DNA of 64,000 nucleotides, from positions 1 through 64,000 of the forward strand of contig NZ_QLLK01000011.1 in NCBI RefSeq assembly GCF_003259505.1. Direction: 5' to 3'. A program made the position numbers and the translations under genes. Of this stretch, positions 26,345 through 34,766 are shown one piece after another (positions within the stretch are counted from its first letter, which is position 1; each line of letters starts with the position of its first letter). Source of the stretch: Algoriphagus yeomjeoni. GTDB lineage: Bacteria > Bacteroidota > Bacteroidia > Cytophagales > Cyclobacteriaceae. The notes below the pieces were generated by a model. That model made no database searches. It saw only the letters and a program-made list of their open reading frames with translations, and was not told the DNA's origin.

Positions 26345-27883
26345 TTAGCTTTTCAATTCTATCACCTTCCCCACCGCCTCCGGCACATCTTCAGCGTAGT
26401 GACTGACATAAATCAGAGTAATACTACTACGCTCACAGATTTGCTGCACCGTATCTTTGAAAAGTCTTCGCTGAAACTCATCCATTCCCTGAGAGGCCTC
26501 ATCGAGAATCAGCAATTTAGGTTCCTTGATCAGCGCTCTAGCCAGCAAAGTCCAGCGTTGGTTTTCCAGAGAAAGTCGATTGATCGGAATATTTGTAAAG
26601 CTTTCCAGTTGAAAAAGATTCATCCAGGAATCAGCTAACGTTTCCTGCTCAGCTGTTACTTTTTTGTATAAACCCATGGTATCGAAAAGTCCTGAAAGGA
26701 TGACTTTGCGACAGGTTTGGTTGGTGGGGAAGAATCGGCTGAGTTCGGGAGCTACAAAACCCGTAGGTCGCTTCACATCCCAGATGCTTTCGCCGGTTCC
26801 TCTTTTACGCCCAAAAAGCCAGAGATTCTGTGAATAGGCTTGGGGATTTTCTCCGATTAACAAACTGATTAAAGTAGATTTCCCAGAGCCATTTGATCCT
26901 TTTAGCAGCCAGCGCTCACCAGATCGTACTTCCCAATTGAGATTATTAAGAATCTGCTTTTCTCCGTATTTGATCGTGAGGTTTTCCAGACGGATCACCT
27001 CTTTATCTTCATTAGGGAATTTTGGAATTAAAGAATCCAACAACTCCCAATCGTAAGAGAGATTTTGCTCTTGCTTTGTTGTCAAATGAAAGTCATCTAC
27101 CTGCCAACTCTTCTCTATTCCTTTTCCACTTAATTTGGCTACATGAGTAATGCCTTCTGGAATTTCATTTGCAGAAGTAGTCATCAACACTTGAACTCCT
27201 TTGGAGATTATAACTTTCAAAATTTCACCAAACTCTGCCCTACTTTTCACATCCAAACCAGTCATCGGCTGATCCATCAGGTAGATTTTTGGCTGACGCA
27301 TCAGCCCCATACCTAAAGCTAATCGTCTTGTTTCACCATTGGAAAGCAAAAGCAGTGACTTATCCAATAGATTCTCTAAATGCAGCAATTCAGATATGGT
27401 TTCCAAAGTCCATGGCCCTCCAACTTTCGAGTTAACTTCTACCAAATACTCTCGTACGGTGGCGGTATCATTTGACTCAGAAGAATTGAATCGCTGCTGA
27501 AAATAGAAGTTCTGTTGATTGGATTTATTGCGGATTTCGTAGCGCTGCGAAACGTAGGCAATCAGATCTCGGAAGGAGTTGATTTCACCTGACTGAGTTT
27601 TCTCTTCTGTGTACTCTTTTGCGAATGGTCGCCTGATCTCCCCTTTTGGAATCACTGCATTTCCTCGTATGGTTTCTATGAACGCAGTCATCTCTGCACC
27701 AGAAGTCCCAATAATCGCCCATTGCTGCCCGGTTTCCCAATTGAAATCTAGCGATTCAAAAACTTGTTTTCCCTTGGTTAGAACTTGTGCGGAATGAATG
27801 CTAAGAAGTGAGGTTGACAAAATAGAGGGGTTTGAAAATTGAAGATTGGCAAAATCTCCGAAACGGTCAAAATCCAACTTCAT
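26345..27883 (-). CDS. Tandem ABC ATPase with complementary degenerate halves (ModF/PhrA-like)
   Basis: A 512-residue soluble protein with two ABC nucleotide-binding domains and no membrane segment. Domain 1 (about 22-255) has a broken Walker A, GTSGAEMT at 59-66 (the Lys position is Met65), an intact signature LSNGE at 180-184, Walker B with Gln205 in place of the catalytic Glu, and Ser237 at the switch-His position. Domain 2 (about 296-512) has a perfect Walker A GSNGSGKST (329-337), Walker B LLILDE (Glu462) and His495, but an altered signature LSLEN (437-441). Thus only one composite ATP site could hydrolyse. Architecture matches ModF-like proteins; a molybdenum link is not supported by neighbours. 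Confidence 0.9.
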   Translation of the reverse strand: MKLDFDRFGDFANLQFSNPSILSTSLLSIHSAQVLTKGKQVFESLDFNWETGQQWAIIGTSGAEMTAFIETIRGNAVIPKGEIRRPFAKEYTEEKTQSGEINSFRDLIAYVSQRYEIRNKSNQQNFYFQQRFNSSESNDTATVREYLVEVNSKVGGPWTLETISELLHLENLLDKSLLLLSNGETRRLALGMGLMRQPKIYLMDQPMTGLDVKSRAEFGEILKVIISKGVQVLMTTSANEIPEGITHVAKLSGKGIEKSWQVDDFHLTTKQEQNLSYDWELLDSLIPKFPNEDKEVIRLENLTIKYGEKQILNNLNWEVRSGERWLLKGSNGSGKSTLISLLIGENPQAYSQNLWLFGRKRGTGESIWDVKRPTGFVAPELSRFFPTNQTCRKVILSGLFDTMGLYKKVTAEQETLADSWMNLFQLESFTNIPINRLSLENQRWTLLARALIKEPKLLILDEASQGMDEFQRRLFKDTVQQICERSSITLIYVSHYAEDVPEAVGKVIELKS

Positions 27884-27897
27884 TAAAACAAGTTGGG

Positions 27898-29376
27898 CTA
27901 TCGATTAACTTCCAAATAATTCGGTTGACGGAGGCTATCCTGTGCATCATAGAGATAATTATACTGAATCATATACTCATCAGCCGGCAGGAAAGTATCA
28001 TTTGTAACTTTCAGCTTTTCCATCAAAATACCTTCCAGCTGATTTTGCAGTTCCGAAAATTCCGGATCATTGACTAAGTTATTTTGCTGGTAAGGATCTT
28101 TTTCATTGTCATAGAGCAACCAAGGACCTTTTAAATCTTCTACGTAAGTATATCTCTTGGTCCGAATACCTCGAAACTCTCTTCCTCCGTTTTGGAATTT
28201 CCACTCGTGAAAAGGCACGGGAAGCATAATTAAAGCAGCTTCATTTCCCAAATCTTCTCCGGCTAACAACTCACCGGAAAAATCCTGACCCTCTATACTC
28301 TCAGGCGAAGCAATATCACTTAACCCGAGTAGGGTAGGCAATAAATCTGGCGTACCAATTGGGTCATTCACTTTTCTGCTTTTCTCTCCAAATTTTGCAG
28401 GGTAACGGATCAACATCGGGACTTTAATCGCCTCATCATAGGGTCTTTGCTTTTTCAGAACTCCCTTGGACATGAGCATATCCCCATGCTCGGATGTGAA
28501 AACCAGAATCGTATTATCTGCAATTCCCGCTTTATCCAACGCATCCAATAAATTCCCAATCGCAAAGTCTATCGCCGAAGCATGCGCATAATAACCAGCC
28601 ATAACCCTTCTCGCGGAGTCTTGTAAAGCTTCAGGGACATTGGGACGAACTTCCAATGTACTTGCGTCATATAAATCCTGAAACTCTTTAGGTGCAGAAA
28701 AATAAGGGTCATGAGGTGGCCCATAGGACAACATCAACACGAACGGATTCTCTTTATTCTTTTGGAAATAACTAATCGCACTATCCGTCTGAGGAAAAAC
28801 ATCGTACCCTTCCCAAGTGTGCTTCTCGTCATTTTCGTCGAAATAAAAGCTATTGTTATAGTTGTGCGTCACCTCTCTGACCTTCCAGTAATCAAAGCCC
28901 TGCCTCCTATCCTTTGGTACCGGCAAATCCCTCGAACTGAAATGATGCTCTCCTCTCTCATGGCCATTCAAATGCCATTTTCCAATATACCCAGTGGCGT
29001 ATCCCTGATCCTTATAGATCTCCGCCATGGTCAGAGCTTCATTTGGCAAGGGTTTATCATTGTAAAACACACCATGGGTCAAAGGATATTGACCGGTTAA
29101 AAAACTCGCTCTCCACGGCGCACAAACAGCCATAGTGGTTACGGTATTTTCAAAAATCAAACTCTCTGAAGCAAGCTTATCTAAGTTTGGAGTTTTGATT
29201 TGTGTATTTCCCATGTATCCGACTTCCTGAGCTCTCCATTGATCGGCAAGAATGATGATCACATTCGGCTTTACTTGGCTTTCGTTGGATTCCTGACTAG
29301 GCTTACTACAGCTGCAAAACAATTGAGTAATGAGTAGAGAAAAAGCAAAAAATTTAAGGATAGATTGGGTTTTCAT
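27898..29376 (-). CDS. Sulfatase lipoprotein
   Basis: A 492-residue type I sulfatase with an N-terminal lipobox-like LFCSCSK, suggesting membrane anchoring. The metal site begins ILADQWRAQ (Asp45, Gln46). The formylglycine motif is CAPWRASFLTG with Cys85 (CxPxR type). GKWHLNGHERG and FTSEHGDMLMSKG add the usual catalytic His/Lys and Asp/His positions. It lies 14 bases upstream of the ABC ATPase start on the same strand, so both may be one transcript. The substrate is unknown. Confidence 0.93.
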   Translation of the reverse strand: MKTQSILKFFAFSLLITQLFCSCSKPSQESNESQVKPNVIIILADQWRAQEVGYMGNTQIKTPNLDKLASESLIFENTVTTMAVCAPWRASFLTGQYPLTHGVFYNDKPLPNEALTMAEIYKDQGYATGYIGKWHLNGHERGEHHFSSRDLPVPKDRRQGFDYWKVREVTHNYNNSFYFDENDEKHTWEGYDVFPQTDSAISYFQKNKENPFVLMLSYGPPHDPYFSAPKEFQDLYDASTLEVRPNVPEALQDSARRVMAGYYAHASAIDFAIGNLLDALDKAGIADNTILVFTSEHGDMLMSKGVLKKQRPYDEAIKVPMLIRYPAKFGEKSRKVNDPIGTPDLLPTLLGLSDIASPESIEGQDFSGELLAGEDLGNEAALIMLPVPFHEWKFQNGGREFRGIRTKRYTYVEDLKGPWLLYDNEKDPYQQNNLVNDPEFSELQNQLEGILMEKLKVTNDTFLPADEYMIQYNYLYDAQDSLRQPNYLEVNR

Positions 29377-29468
29377 GAAAGAGGATTAGAGTAAGCAAAA
29401 CCTAAATTATACTTCTCTAAAGTAGATAAAACAGACCACATCCTATCCTGTTCTAACCTGTCGATGAG

Positions 29469-29921
29469 TTAGACTTTATTCTTACTATCCATCAAAATCG
29501 TGACTGGGCCATCGTTAACTAAAGACACTTTCATATCAGCTCCGAATTCCCCCGTGCCGATTGGCTTGCCCAATTCCGCTTCCAACGTTTGAATCATCTG
29601 CTCATACAATGGAATAGCAATTTCCGGTCTCGCAGCTTTGATGTAAGAAGGTCTATTCCCCTTTTTGGTGCTGGCGTGTAAGGTGAATTGAGAAATCAAT
29701 AAAATCTCGCCGTTGATATCTAGCACGCTTTTATTCATCACTTCATTTTCATCGGGAAAAATACGGAGGTTCACGATTTTTTTTGAAAGCCAGCCAATAT
29801 CTTCTTGATTATCTGATTCTTCAATTCCCACTAAAATCATCAATCCAGTTGATATCTCTGCTTTGATTTTTCCATCAATTTTTACTGATGCTTTAGATAC
29901 ACGTTGAATAACTATTATCAT
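29469..29921 (-). CDS. dtd: D-aminoacyl-tRNA deacylase
   Basis: A 150-residue enzyme that removes D-amino acids (and Gly) from tRNA. Family motifs are MIIVIQRVSKASVKIDG at the start, the catalytic-site SQFTLHASTKKGNRPS, and the cross-subunit GP-containing VSLVNDGPVTILMDS. Its start overlaps the stop of the upstream oxidoreductase by four bases. It is the last gene of a five-gene minus-strand operon (32230 to 29469). Confidence 0.96.
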   Translation of the reverse strand: MIIVIQRVSKASVKIDGKIKAEISTGLMILVGIEESDNQEDIGWLSKKIVNLRIFPDENEVMNKSVLDINGEILLISQFTLHASTKKGNRPSYIKAARPEIAIPLYEQMIQTLEAELGKPIGTGEFGADMKVSLVNDGPVTILMDSKNKV

Positions 29922-30637
29922 TTGCTTAGATCTTGTAATTCCCCAGAGCTTATAATTTCTTCAGACATTGATTTAGTGGCTAAAGCAGTTTTTACCATGC
30001 CTTTGGCAACTTGGTAATCGTAAATCGGGCGGAGATTTTTAAAAAGCTTCAACCAAATCAGAGGCTTCATCACTACTTGGGCTACTTGCTCACCTAATCG
30101 GAACTCAGATCGGTTCCCCATCAGTAAGGATGGCCTGAATAATCCCAGATAATCAAAGCCTATAGCTTTTAAGTCATCCTCCGTTTTACCTTTTGTCTGG
30201 CTGTAAAAGATCGAAGATTTAGCGTCAGCTCCAGAGGAAGAAACATAGAGAAATTTGGATGCCCCCAAAGTTTTTGTCCACTCAGCAAATGAAATGACCA
30301 GATCATGGTCTATCGCAAAAAACTTCTCCTTCGACCCTGCTTGCTTGATGGTTGTCCCTAATGAGCAGAAAGCATGTACTTCAGCCTCCTTTTTCTTCAA
30401 ACCTTCAATTAGTGGGAAATATTCTCCACTCAAACTCTGTGTAGAAATTTTACCTTCCCAATCCCAGCTGTCAATTTTCGCCATATCACCTTCAATCTGA
30501 ATAAGCTTCTGCTGCTTGATAGCAAGCTTTCTTCGACCAACGCTTAAGACGTAGTCGTAGTCCTCGCTTTTAAAAATCTGGTGAAGTAATGCCTTTCCTA
30601 CAAGGCCTGAAGCTCCGGAAATTAGGGCGATTCGCAT
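29918..30637 (-). CDS. NAD(P)-binding Rossmann protein, HTATIP2/atypical SDR-like
   Basis: A 239-residue atypical short-chain dehydrogenase. The nucleotide-binding motif is ALISGASGLVGKALL; FCSLGTTIKQAGSKE and the YVSSSGADAKSSIFYSQTKGKTE segment match the HTATIP2-like subgroup seen in many bacteria. The substrate is unknown. It overlaps dtd by four bases and starts three bases after the thioredoxin-like gene stop. Confidence 0.88.
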   Translation of the reverse strand: MRIALISGASGLVGKALLHQIFKSEDYDYVLSVGRRKLAIKQQKLIQIEGDMAKIDSWDWEGKISTQSLSGEYFPLIEGLKKKEAEVHAFCSLGTTIKQAGSKEKFFAIDHDLVISFAEWTKTLGASKFLYVSSSGADAKSSIFYSQTKGKTEDDLKAIGFDYLGLFRPSLLMGNRSEFRLGEQVAQVVMKPLIWLKLFKNLRPIYDYQVAKGMVKTALATKSMSEEIISSGELQDLSK

Positions 30638-30640
30638 AGT

Positions 30641-31261
30641 TTATATCGTTTCAGCAATCAACGGAGTCAGTTCCTCTGCAATCGCTTTGTTTTTATCTCT
30701 TGCGTACCAAAGGTGAGTTCCGTCAGAGAACTCTTTGGACGTTATATTTTGAGGATCGAGTTTATAAGCTTTCAGGCGATTCTGAAGAAACTGAGGCCTC
30801 GGGCCCCAAACAAAAAGCTCTTTACTCAAGTCACCACTTAAGGCAATCAAAATAGGAATTGAACGCGCTCCTTCGGTTAGATAGGCATCCATCAATTCAG
30901 GATTCTCATCACGCATCAGGATTCTCAAATTAATCATCGGATTCAATGCTGCGAGCTTAGCCATAAAAGGTATCGTCTGAGCACCATCCCCGCACCAGGC
31001 TTCAGAAATCACCAGCCAAACTTGTGGAGAAGAAATTGAAGCTACTAATTTCTCCAGCTCTGGAGAAACTTTTATTGTTTTGTCCCAGCGATTCATTCGC
31101 TGTAAATTCATCTTCGTATAGTTCAAATAACTCTCGGACTGATTTGGGCCAGTAGTTTTATTCTCTTCTACCAAACGCACCGTCATTTCCCGGAATTCTG
31201 AATATGTCTGACCTGTCGCCAAAAGCGCAGGCGTGATCAAAGTAGTTTCTTGGTCTAGCAT
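30641..31261 (-). CDS. Thioredoxin-fold protein with WCGDGAQ active-site motif
   Basis: A 206-residue cytoplasmic protein (no signal peptide) with a thioredoxin-like core: VISEAWCGDGAQTIPFMAKLA, then a cis-Pro region in GARSIPILIALSGD. The usual CxxC is replaced by Cys-Gly-Asp-Gly, so the second redox cysteine is missing; this variant is recurrent in a Bacteroidota/Firmicutes subfamily. It may be monothiol or non-redox. It is the middle gene of the dtd operon. Confidence 0.85.
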   Translation of the reverse strand: MLDQETTLITPALLATGQTYSEFREMTVRLVEENKTTGPNQSESYLNYTKMNLQRMNRWDKTIKVSPELEKLVASISSPQVWLVISEAWCGDGAQTIPFMAKLAALNPMINLRILMRDENPELMDAYLTEGARSIPILIALSGDLSKELFVWGPRPQFLQNRLKAYKLDPQNITSKEFSDGTHLWYARDKNKAIAEELTPLIAETI

Positions 31262-31292
31262 TCCCTGTGATTTTGGGACCTAACAGAAGTAT

Positions 31293-31712
31293 CTAGTCTT
31301 GAGTTCTCTCCCAATCCAAAAAATCCTCAATCTCATCTTTTACTTTTGCATAAATAGCCAAGACTACACTCAGGTCATCTGCAAAGCCAAAGAATCCCAA
31401 AAAGTCAGGAATAATATCTATCGGCGAAACAAAGTAAACTAAAGCCAAAACTACCAATCCAAGCGTACTGTTGGTCATTTTATGTACTCCACTGAAATGC
31501 GCTTTTATCATTCGGATAAATATAGAAACAGGCTCTATCAGTTTTTTTACTTTTGGATTATCACCCACTTTTGAAATCTTACTTCCAACTCCAGCAATTA
31601 ACTCCGTAACTTTTTCTTTTTGTTTTACGAGTGCATCTACCTTCTTGCCAAAAAGTGCTTTGGCATTATCGATAGTTGCGGAAGTCTTTGCTTTGAAGCT
31701 GCTCATTCTCAA
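31293..31712 (-). CDS. YkvA-like DUF1232 membrane protein
   Basis: A 139-residue protein. The C-terminal half carries the DUF1232 signature LVYFVSPIDIIPDFLGFFGFADDLSVVLAIYAK with two short hydrophobic segments. The N-terminal half is Lys-rich and helical. Function is unknown. Its ATG overlaps the stop of the upstream gene (ATGA). Confidence 0.88.
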   Translation of the reverse strand: MRMSSFKAKTSATIDNAKALFGKKVDALVKQKEKVTELIAGVGSKISKVGDNPKVKKLIEPVSIFIRMIKAHFSGVHKMTNSTLGLVVLALVYFVSPIDIIPDFLGFFGFADDLSVVLAIYAKVKDEIEDFLDWERTQD

Positions 31713-32230
31713 AAGTAAATTTGAATCTCTGATTTCACTTGTTTCAACGCATATCCAATCGGATCGTTTTTCCTCTCCAATGCTTGCGCAAAAATCGCCT
31801 TTGCCATATCAATCCCAGTAGCTTCCTCATTTAGCATTTGGCGACTTTGATTGATGATAGTCGTCACTTCCTCCACTGCACGCTTCACTGCTTCCCAGGT
31901 TTCCTCGGAAAAGTATACCTGCTGGGAAAAGTTATGGTTGAATTCCTCACGCACTTCTGCAAGCAAAAGCGAATGCAATTCACCGGAAGTAAGGCCTCCT
32001 GGATTAGATCTTCTCACCAAATTATTTGGGGTAATTCGCTCTAAGAAAAGGCAAATCCGCTCTGCGGCCTGTAGTCTTATGGGAAGAATGGTTTGAGAAT
32101 TTTGGGTTTTCAACTCTACCAGTGTTTTTTCTCTTTCCTTGGAAAGAAAAGAAACAACCACGAGATACATGCCATAAAGGACGATGCCAGCTGGCAAAAG
32201 AATTTTCAATAAATCGACTGCGTATTCCAT
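31709..32230 (-). CDS. Membrane-anchored protein of unknown function
   Basis: A 173-residue protein with one N-terminal transmembrane segment (about 8-28) followed by a soluble, mostly helical domain (RLQAAERICLFLERITPNNLVRR, LLLAEVREEFNHNFSQQVYFSEETWEAVKRAVEEV). The same pattern is familiar in uncharacterised Bacteroidota proteins (DUF7935-like), but I do not know its function. It is the first gene of the dtd operon and divergent from the A-type protein gene at 32341. Confidence 0.8.
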   Translation of the reverse strand: MEYAVDLLKILLPAGIVLYGMYLVVVSFLSKEREKTLVELKTQNSQTILPIRLQAAERICLFLERITPNNLVRRSNPGGLTSGELHSLLLAEVREEFNHNFSQQVYFSEETWEAVKRAVEEVTTIINQSRQMLNEEATGIDMAKAIFAQALERKNDPIGYALKQVKSEIQIYF

Positions 32231-32290
32231 TTTTGGGGATTAAACTCGAATTTGCACAAATTATCCCCGTTAGAAAACTTCGAGGGAATG

Positions 32291-32298
32291 TAAATTTG
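32291..32298 (+). promoter_or_regulatory. Candidate -7 box for the gene at 32341
   Basis: TAAATTTG matches TAnnTTTG 43 bases before the ATG. No clear TTTG was found at the expected -33 distance, so support is partial. It does argue against the long in-frame extension to 32122. Confidence 0.4.
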
Positions 32299-32340
32299 TA
32301 TTCTCGCGAACCAATTCCCTGCCAAAAACATTTTCACCAC

Positions 32341-32655
32341 ATGATAATTCCAATCAAGATCACCGAAAAAGCAGAAGCTGAGATCAAAAATATCATGGCC
32401 AATAAAAATATCCCTGCCGATTATCATCTTCGTGTTGGGGTAAAAGGCGGTGGATGTGGCGGTATGTCCTACGCTTTAGGTTTTGACAAGCCAAAAGAGG
32501 AAGATCAAAAATTTGAATTGGCAGGAATTCCAGTTTTGATAGAAAAAAAGCACTACATGTTTCTGATGGGCATGCAGATAGATTTTTTTGAAGGTGACGA
32601 AGCCCGTGGCTTTACTTTCGTCAATCCAGAAATCCCGAAGCGTCACGATGTTTAA
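32341..32655 (+). CDS. A-type Fe-S-carrier homologue lacking the C-terminal cysteine pair
   Basis: A 104-residue HesB/IscA-fold protein starting MIIPIKITEKAEAEI. Cys39 in GGGCGGMSYALGFDKP is retained, but the C-terminus reads FTFVNPEIPKRHDV, without the CxC that completes the cluster site in IscA, SufA and ErpA. The in-frame upstream extension to 32122 is antisense to the neighbouring gene and is rejected. The canonical paralogue is at 11943. The protein may bind iron differently or act as a non-cluster partner; this is inference. Confidence 0.9.
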   Translation: MIIPIKITEKAEAEIKNIMANKNIPADYHLRVGVKGGGCGGMSYALGFDKPKEEDQKFELAGIPVLIEKKHYMFLMGMQIDFFEGDEARGFTFVNPEIPKRHDV

Positions 32656-32810
32656 TTTTCTTTTAACCACAGAGAACACCAAGTTTTTCGCAGAGGTCGC
32701 AATTGACAAAGTTGACCTGCTTCTCCAGAAGCAGGACTAATATGACTCTTCATTAGCTGAGGATTATCCACGGATTTTTTAATAAATTCATCCGGCACAA
32801 AACCTCTACA

Positions 32811-33305
32811 ATGAAAAAGTCTATCCTCACATCCTTCTTATTTTTCACTTTCTTCTTAGCTTTTTCTCAAGTAAAGCAACTCGAAAAAGATCAAGAACCC
32901 GGAAAAGGAAATGTCTCTGACCTAGATTGGCTAGAAGGTTTTTGGACAGGAACTGGATTTGGTGGAGAATGTGAGGAAGTCTGGATGCCTGCGGTAGATG
33001 GCAATATGATTGGGACTTTTCGCTTTTGGAGTGAAGGAAAACTTGTCTTTTCTGAATTCATGAATATCGTCCAAGAGGGAGATACTTTTTCTCTAAAACT
33101 CAAACATTTCAACGCCGACCTTTCTCCATGGGAGGAAAAAGACAAATGGACCACTTTTCGATTGGTGGAAGTTGGGGAAGATGCTGTGTACTTTCATGGC
33201 TTGACAATGAAGCGAGAGGGCAATGAAATTAACCTATGGCTGGCAATGACAGAAAATGGAGTACGGACAATTGAAGAGTTGAAGTATGTAAAGCGAGCGT
33301 TTTAA
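32811..33305 (+). CDS. Secreted DUF6265-like protein
   Basis: A 164-residue protein with a signal peptide (about 1-19, LAFSQ). The mature part reads DLDWLEGFWTGTGFGGECEEVWMP, GTFRFWSEGKLVFSEFM and YFHGLTMKREG, matching the DUF6265 pattern, a lipocalin-like beta-barrel family of unknown function often found as short secreted proteins in Bacteroidota. It appears monocistronic. Confidence 0.78.
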   Translation: MKKSILTSFLFFTFFLAFSQVKQLEKDQEPGKGNVSDLDWLEGFWTGTGFGGECEEVWMPAVDGNMIGTFRFWSEGKLVFSEFMNIVQEGDTFSLKLKHFNADLSPWEEKDKWTTFRLVEVGEDAVYFHGLTMKREGNEINLWLAMTENGVRTIEELKYVKRAF

Positions 33306-33523
33306 TCTCTTGCCAAAAAGGTTAAATAAAGTTTGATTTGAGGCCGTTGAGGACAATTTCTTTTAATAACTAAAGAAACAATCCTTCTAGGAAATCTAAA
33401 GCACCACAGATATGGAAGGGCTAGATATTCTTTTACTTTTCCATGATCTTTTTGAAGGTAGTCGGATTTATGAAATCAGTTTCAAAGACACCTGAAACGC
33501 ATTATTTTAGATTATATTTATTA

Positions 33524-33611
33524 GCCCTGAAAGGGTAATATATTTCAGCAATGGTCGATAGGCCATTGTTAGAAATAAGTAGATTTCATTTTTAAAGCCC
33601 GGAAAGGGCGC
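33524..33611. repeat. REP-like palindromes upstream of the Y1 transposase gene
   Basis: This part of the 314-base gap 33306-33619 holds AGCCCTGAAAGGGT (33524-33537), the hairpin CAATGG/CCATTG (33549-33568), and AGCCCGGAAAGGGCGC (33596-33611) directly before the start codon. The first has its reverse complement (ACCCTTTCAGGGCT) downstream of the gene at 34102-34115. The rest of the gap shows no gene. Confidence 0.75.
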
Positions 33612-33619
33612 AATAAGCT

Positions 33620-34072
33620 ATGGCACAATCACTCGTGAAAAATTTTGTGCATATTATTTTTAGCACAAAAAACAGGCAACCGTTTATTAAAAAAAACTAT
33701 GAAGATGAACTCTTCAAATACCTTGGAGGAGTTTGCAAAGCGCATGATTGTACTCCACTTAAAGTAGGCGGATATTTAGATCATGTTCACATTCTATGTC
33801 TTCTTAGTAAGCACATGACTATTGTTAACTTATTGGAAGAAGTAAAAACGGATTCCTCCAAATGGATGAAAAAGCGTGATCAAGAACTTAGTAATTTTTA
33901 TTGGCAAGATGGCTACGGCGCATTTTCAGTTAATCCGAGCCAGATTGATACTGTTAGTATTTATATTCAAAACCAACGAGAGCATCATGTAAGCAGAACT
34001 TTTCAAGAGGAATACAGAGCATTTTTAAAAAAATATAAAGTGGACTATGATGAGAGATATGTTTGGGGATAA
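33620..34072 (+). CDS. IS200/IS605-like REP-associated tyrosine transposase (RAYT)
   Basis: A 150-residue HUH single-strand transposase. The metal-binding HUH motif is HVH (His55, His57) in YLDHVHILCLL, and the catalytic tyrosine is probably Tyr115 in VSIYIQNQREHH. FSTKNRQPFI at the N-terminus and FYWQDGYGAFSVNPSQ are typical of this family. It looks intact. Flanking palindromes on both sides resemble REP sequences that such transposases recognise, so this is likely a domesticated or REP-mobilising enzyme without a tnpB partner. Confidence 0.93.
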   Translation: MAQSLVKNFVHIIFSTKNRQPFIKKNYEDELFKYLGGVCKAHDCTPLKVGGYLDHVHILCLLSKHMTIVNLLEEVKTDSSKWMKKRDQELSNFYWQDGYGAFSVNPSQIDTVSIYIQNQREHHVSRTFQEEYRAFLKKYKVDYDERYVWG

Positions 34073-34101
34073 TGGAAATTAGTCTTATTAATTTTAATTA
34101 C

Positions 34102-34186
34102 ACCCTTTCAGGGCTCTTGTTCTAGAGATGCTTCACTATTGCGATGGGCTGCACCCATCGCTTTGTTATTGAGCCCTTACAGGGCT
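34102..34186. repeat. REP-like palindromes downstream of the Y1 transposase gene
   Basis: Contains ACCCTTTCAGGGCT (34102-34115, reverse complement of 33524-33537), the 8-bp hairpin GCGATGGG/CCCATCGC (34141-34161) and AGCCCT-TAC-AGGGCT (34172-34186). Together with the upstream set it frames the transposase gene. Confidence 0.75.
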
Positions 34187-34308
34187 TTTGAAATCTGCAG
34201 GGAATTGGGAGATTCAAAACAATTTATCTACTCTAAAATAGCAAAACAAATATCTCTAGACCCATGTAGTTTTGATTAGATGGAACCTATTTGTGCGAAA
34301 GGGCAATC

Positions 34309-34764
34309 TTAACTCTCAAACCCTGGTTTCACATTGCTCCAAAACTCATCCAATGCAATGATTCTGGGCTTAAGGAATGAGATAATCGCTGGCCAATCGC
34401 CCGAATCCATCACATTCACATTAGTCAAGATTTTTTCAATCCTCGAAACTGGCTGTCCAAATTCATTTTGGTCCAATAATTTCCAATCCCATTCTTCTCC
34501 GACTATCGACTCAAGCATTTTCCTGAATTGCCCAAATTGATCGAAATACAGTTCCTGCAATTCCTCATCCTGATGGCCAATTTCGATTCCAATTGAAGCA
34601 AAATCATTCTCGGCTTTCATCCGAAAATAGATGTTTCTTACTCCTGTCTTGTAATTTGGCCAGTTGATTCTTCTTCCTTCTGCATTCGGAATTGGCTTCA
34701 TGTATTGCCCAAAAGCAATCCAAAACTCCGATCGGATTCTCGATGTTTCTGCTTTATTGTACAA
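34309..34764 (-). CDS. DUF4268 protein
   Basis: A 151-residue cytoplasmic protein with the DUF4268 pattern: RSEFWIAFGQYMKPIPNAEGRRINWPNYKTG, YFRMKAENDFASIGIEI and the C-terminal FLKPRIIALDEFW. Similar domains occur alone or fused to nuclease-like domains in restriction-related proteins, but the role of this stand-alone form is unknown. It starts two bases after the ChaN-like gene and is the last gene of the divIVA operon. Confidence 0.82.
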   Translation of the reverse strand: MYNKAETSRIRSEFWIAFGQYMKPIPNAEGRRINWPNYKTGVRNIYFRMKAENDFASIGIEIGHQDEELQELYFDQFGQFRKMLESIVGEEWDWKLLDQNEFGQPVSRIEKILTNVNVMDSGDWPAIISFLKPRIIALDEFWSNVKPGFES

Positions 34765-34766
34765 GA

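Noticed and set aside
14246..29376. Classic polysaccharide utilisation locus
   Set aside because: No SusC/SusD pair, no hybrid two-component or ECF regulator among these genes.
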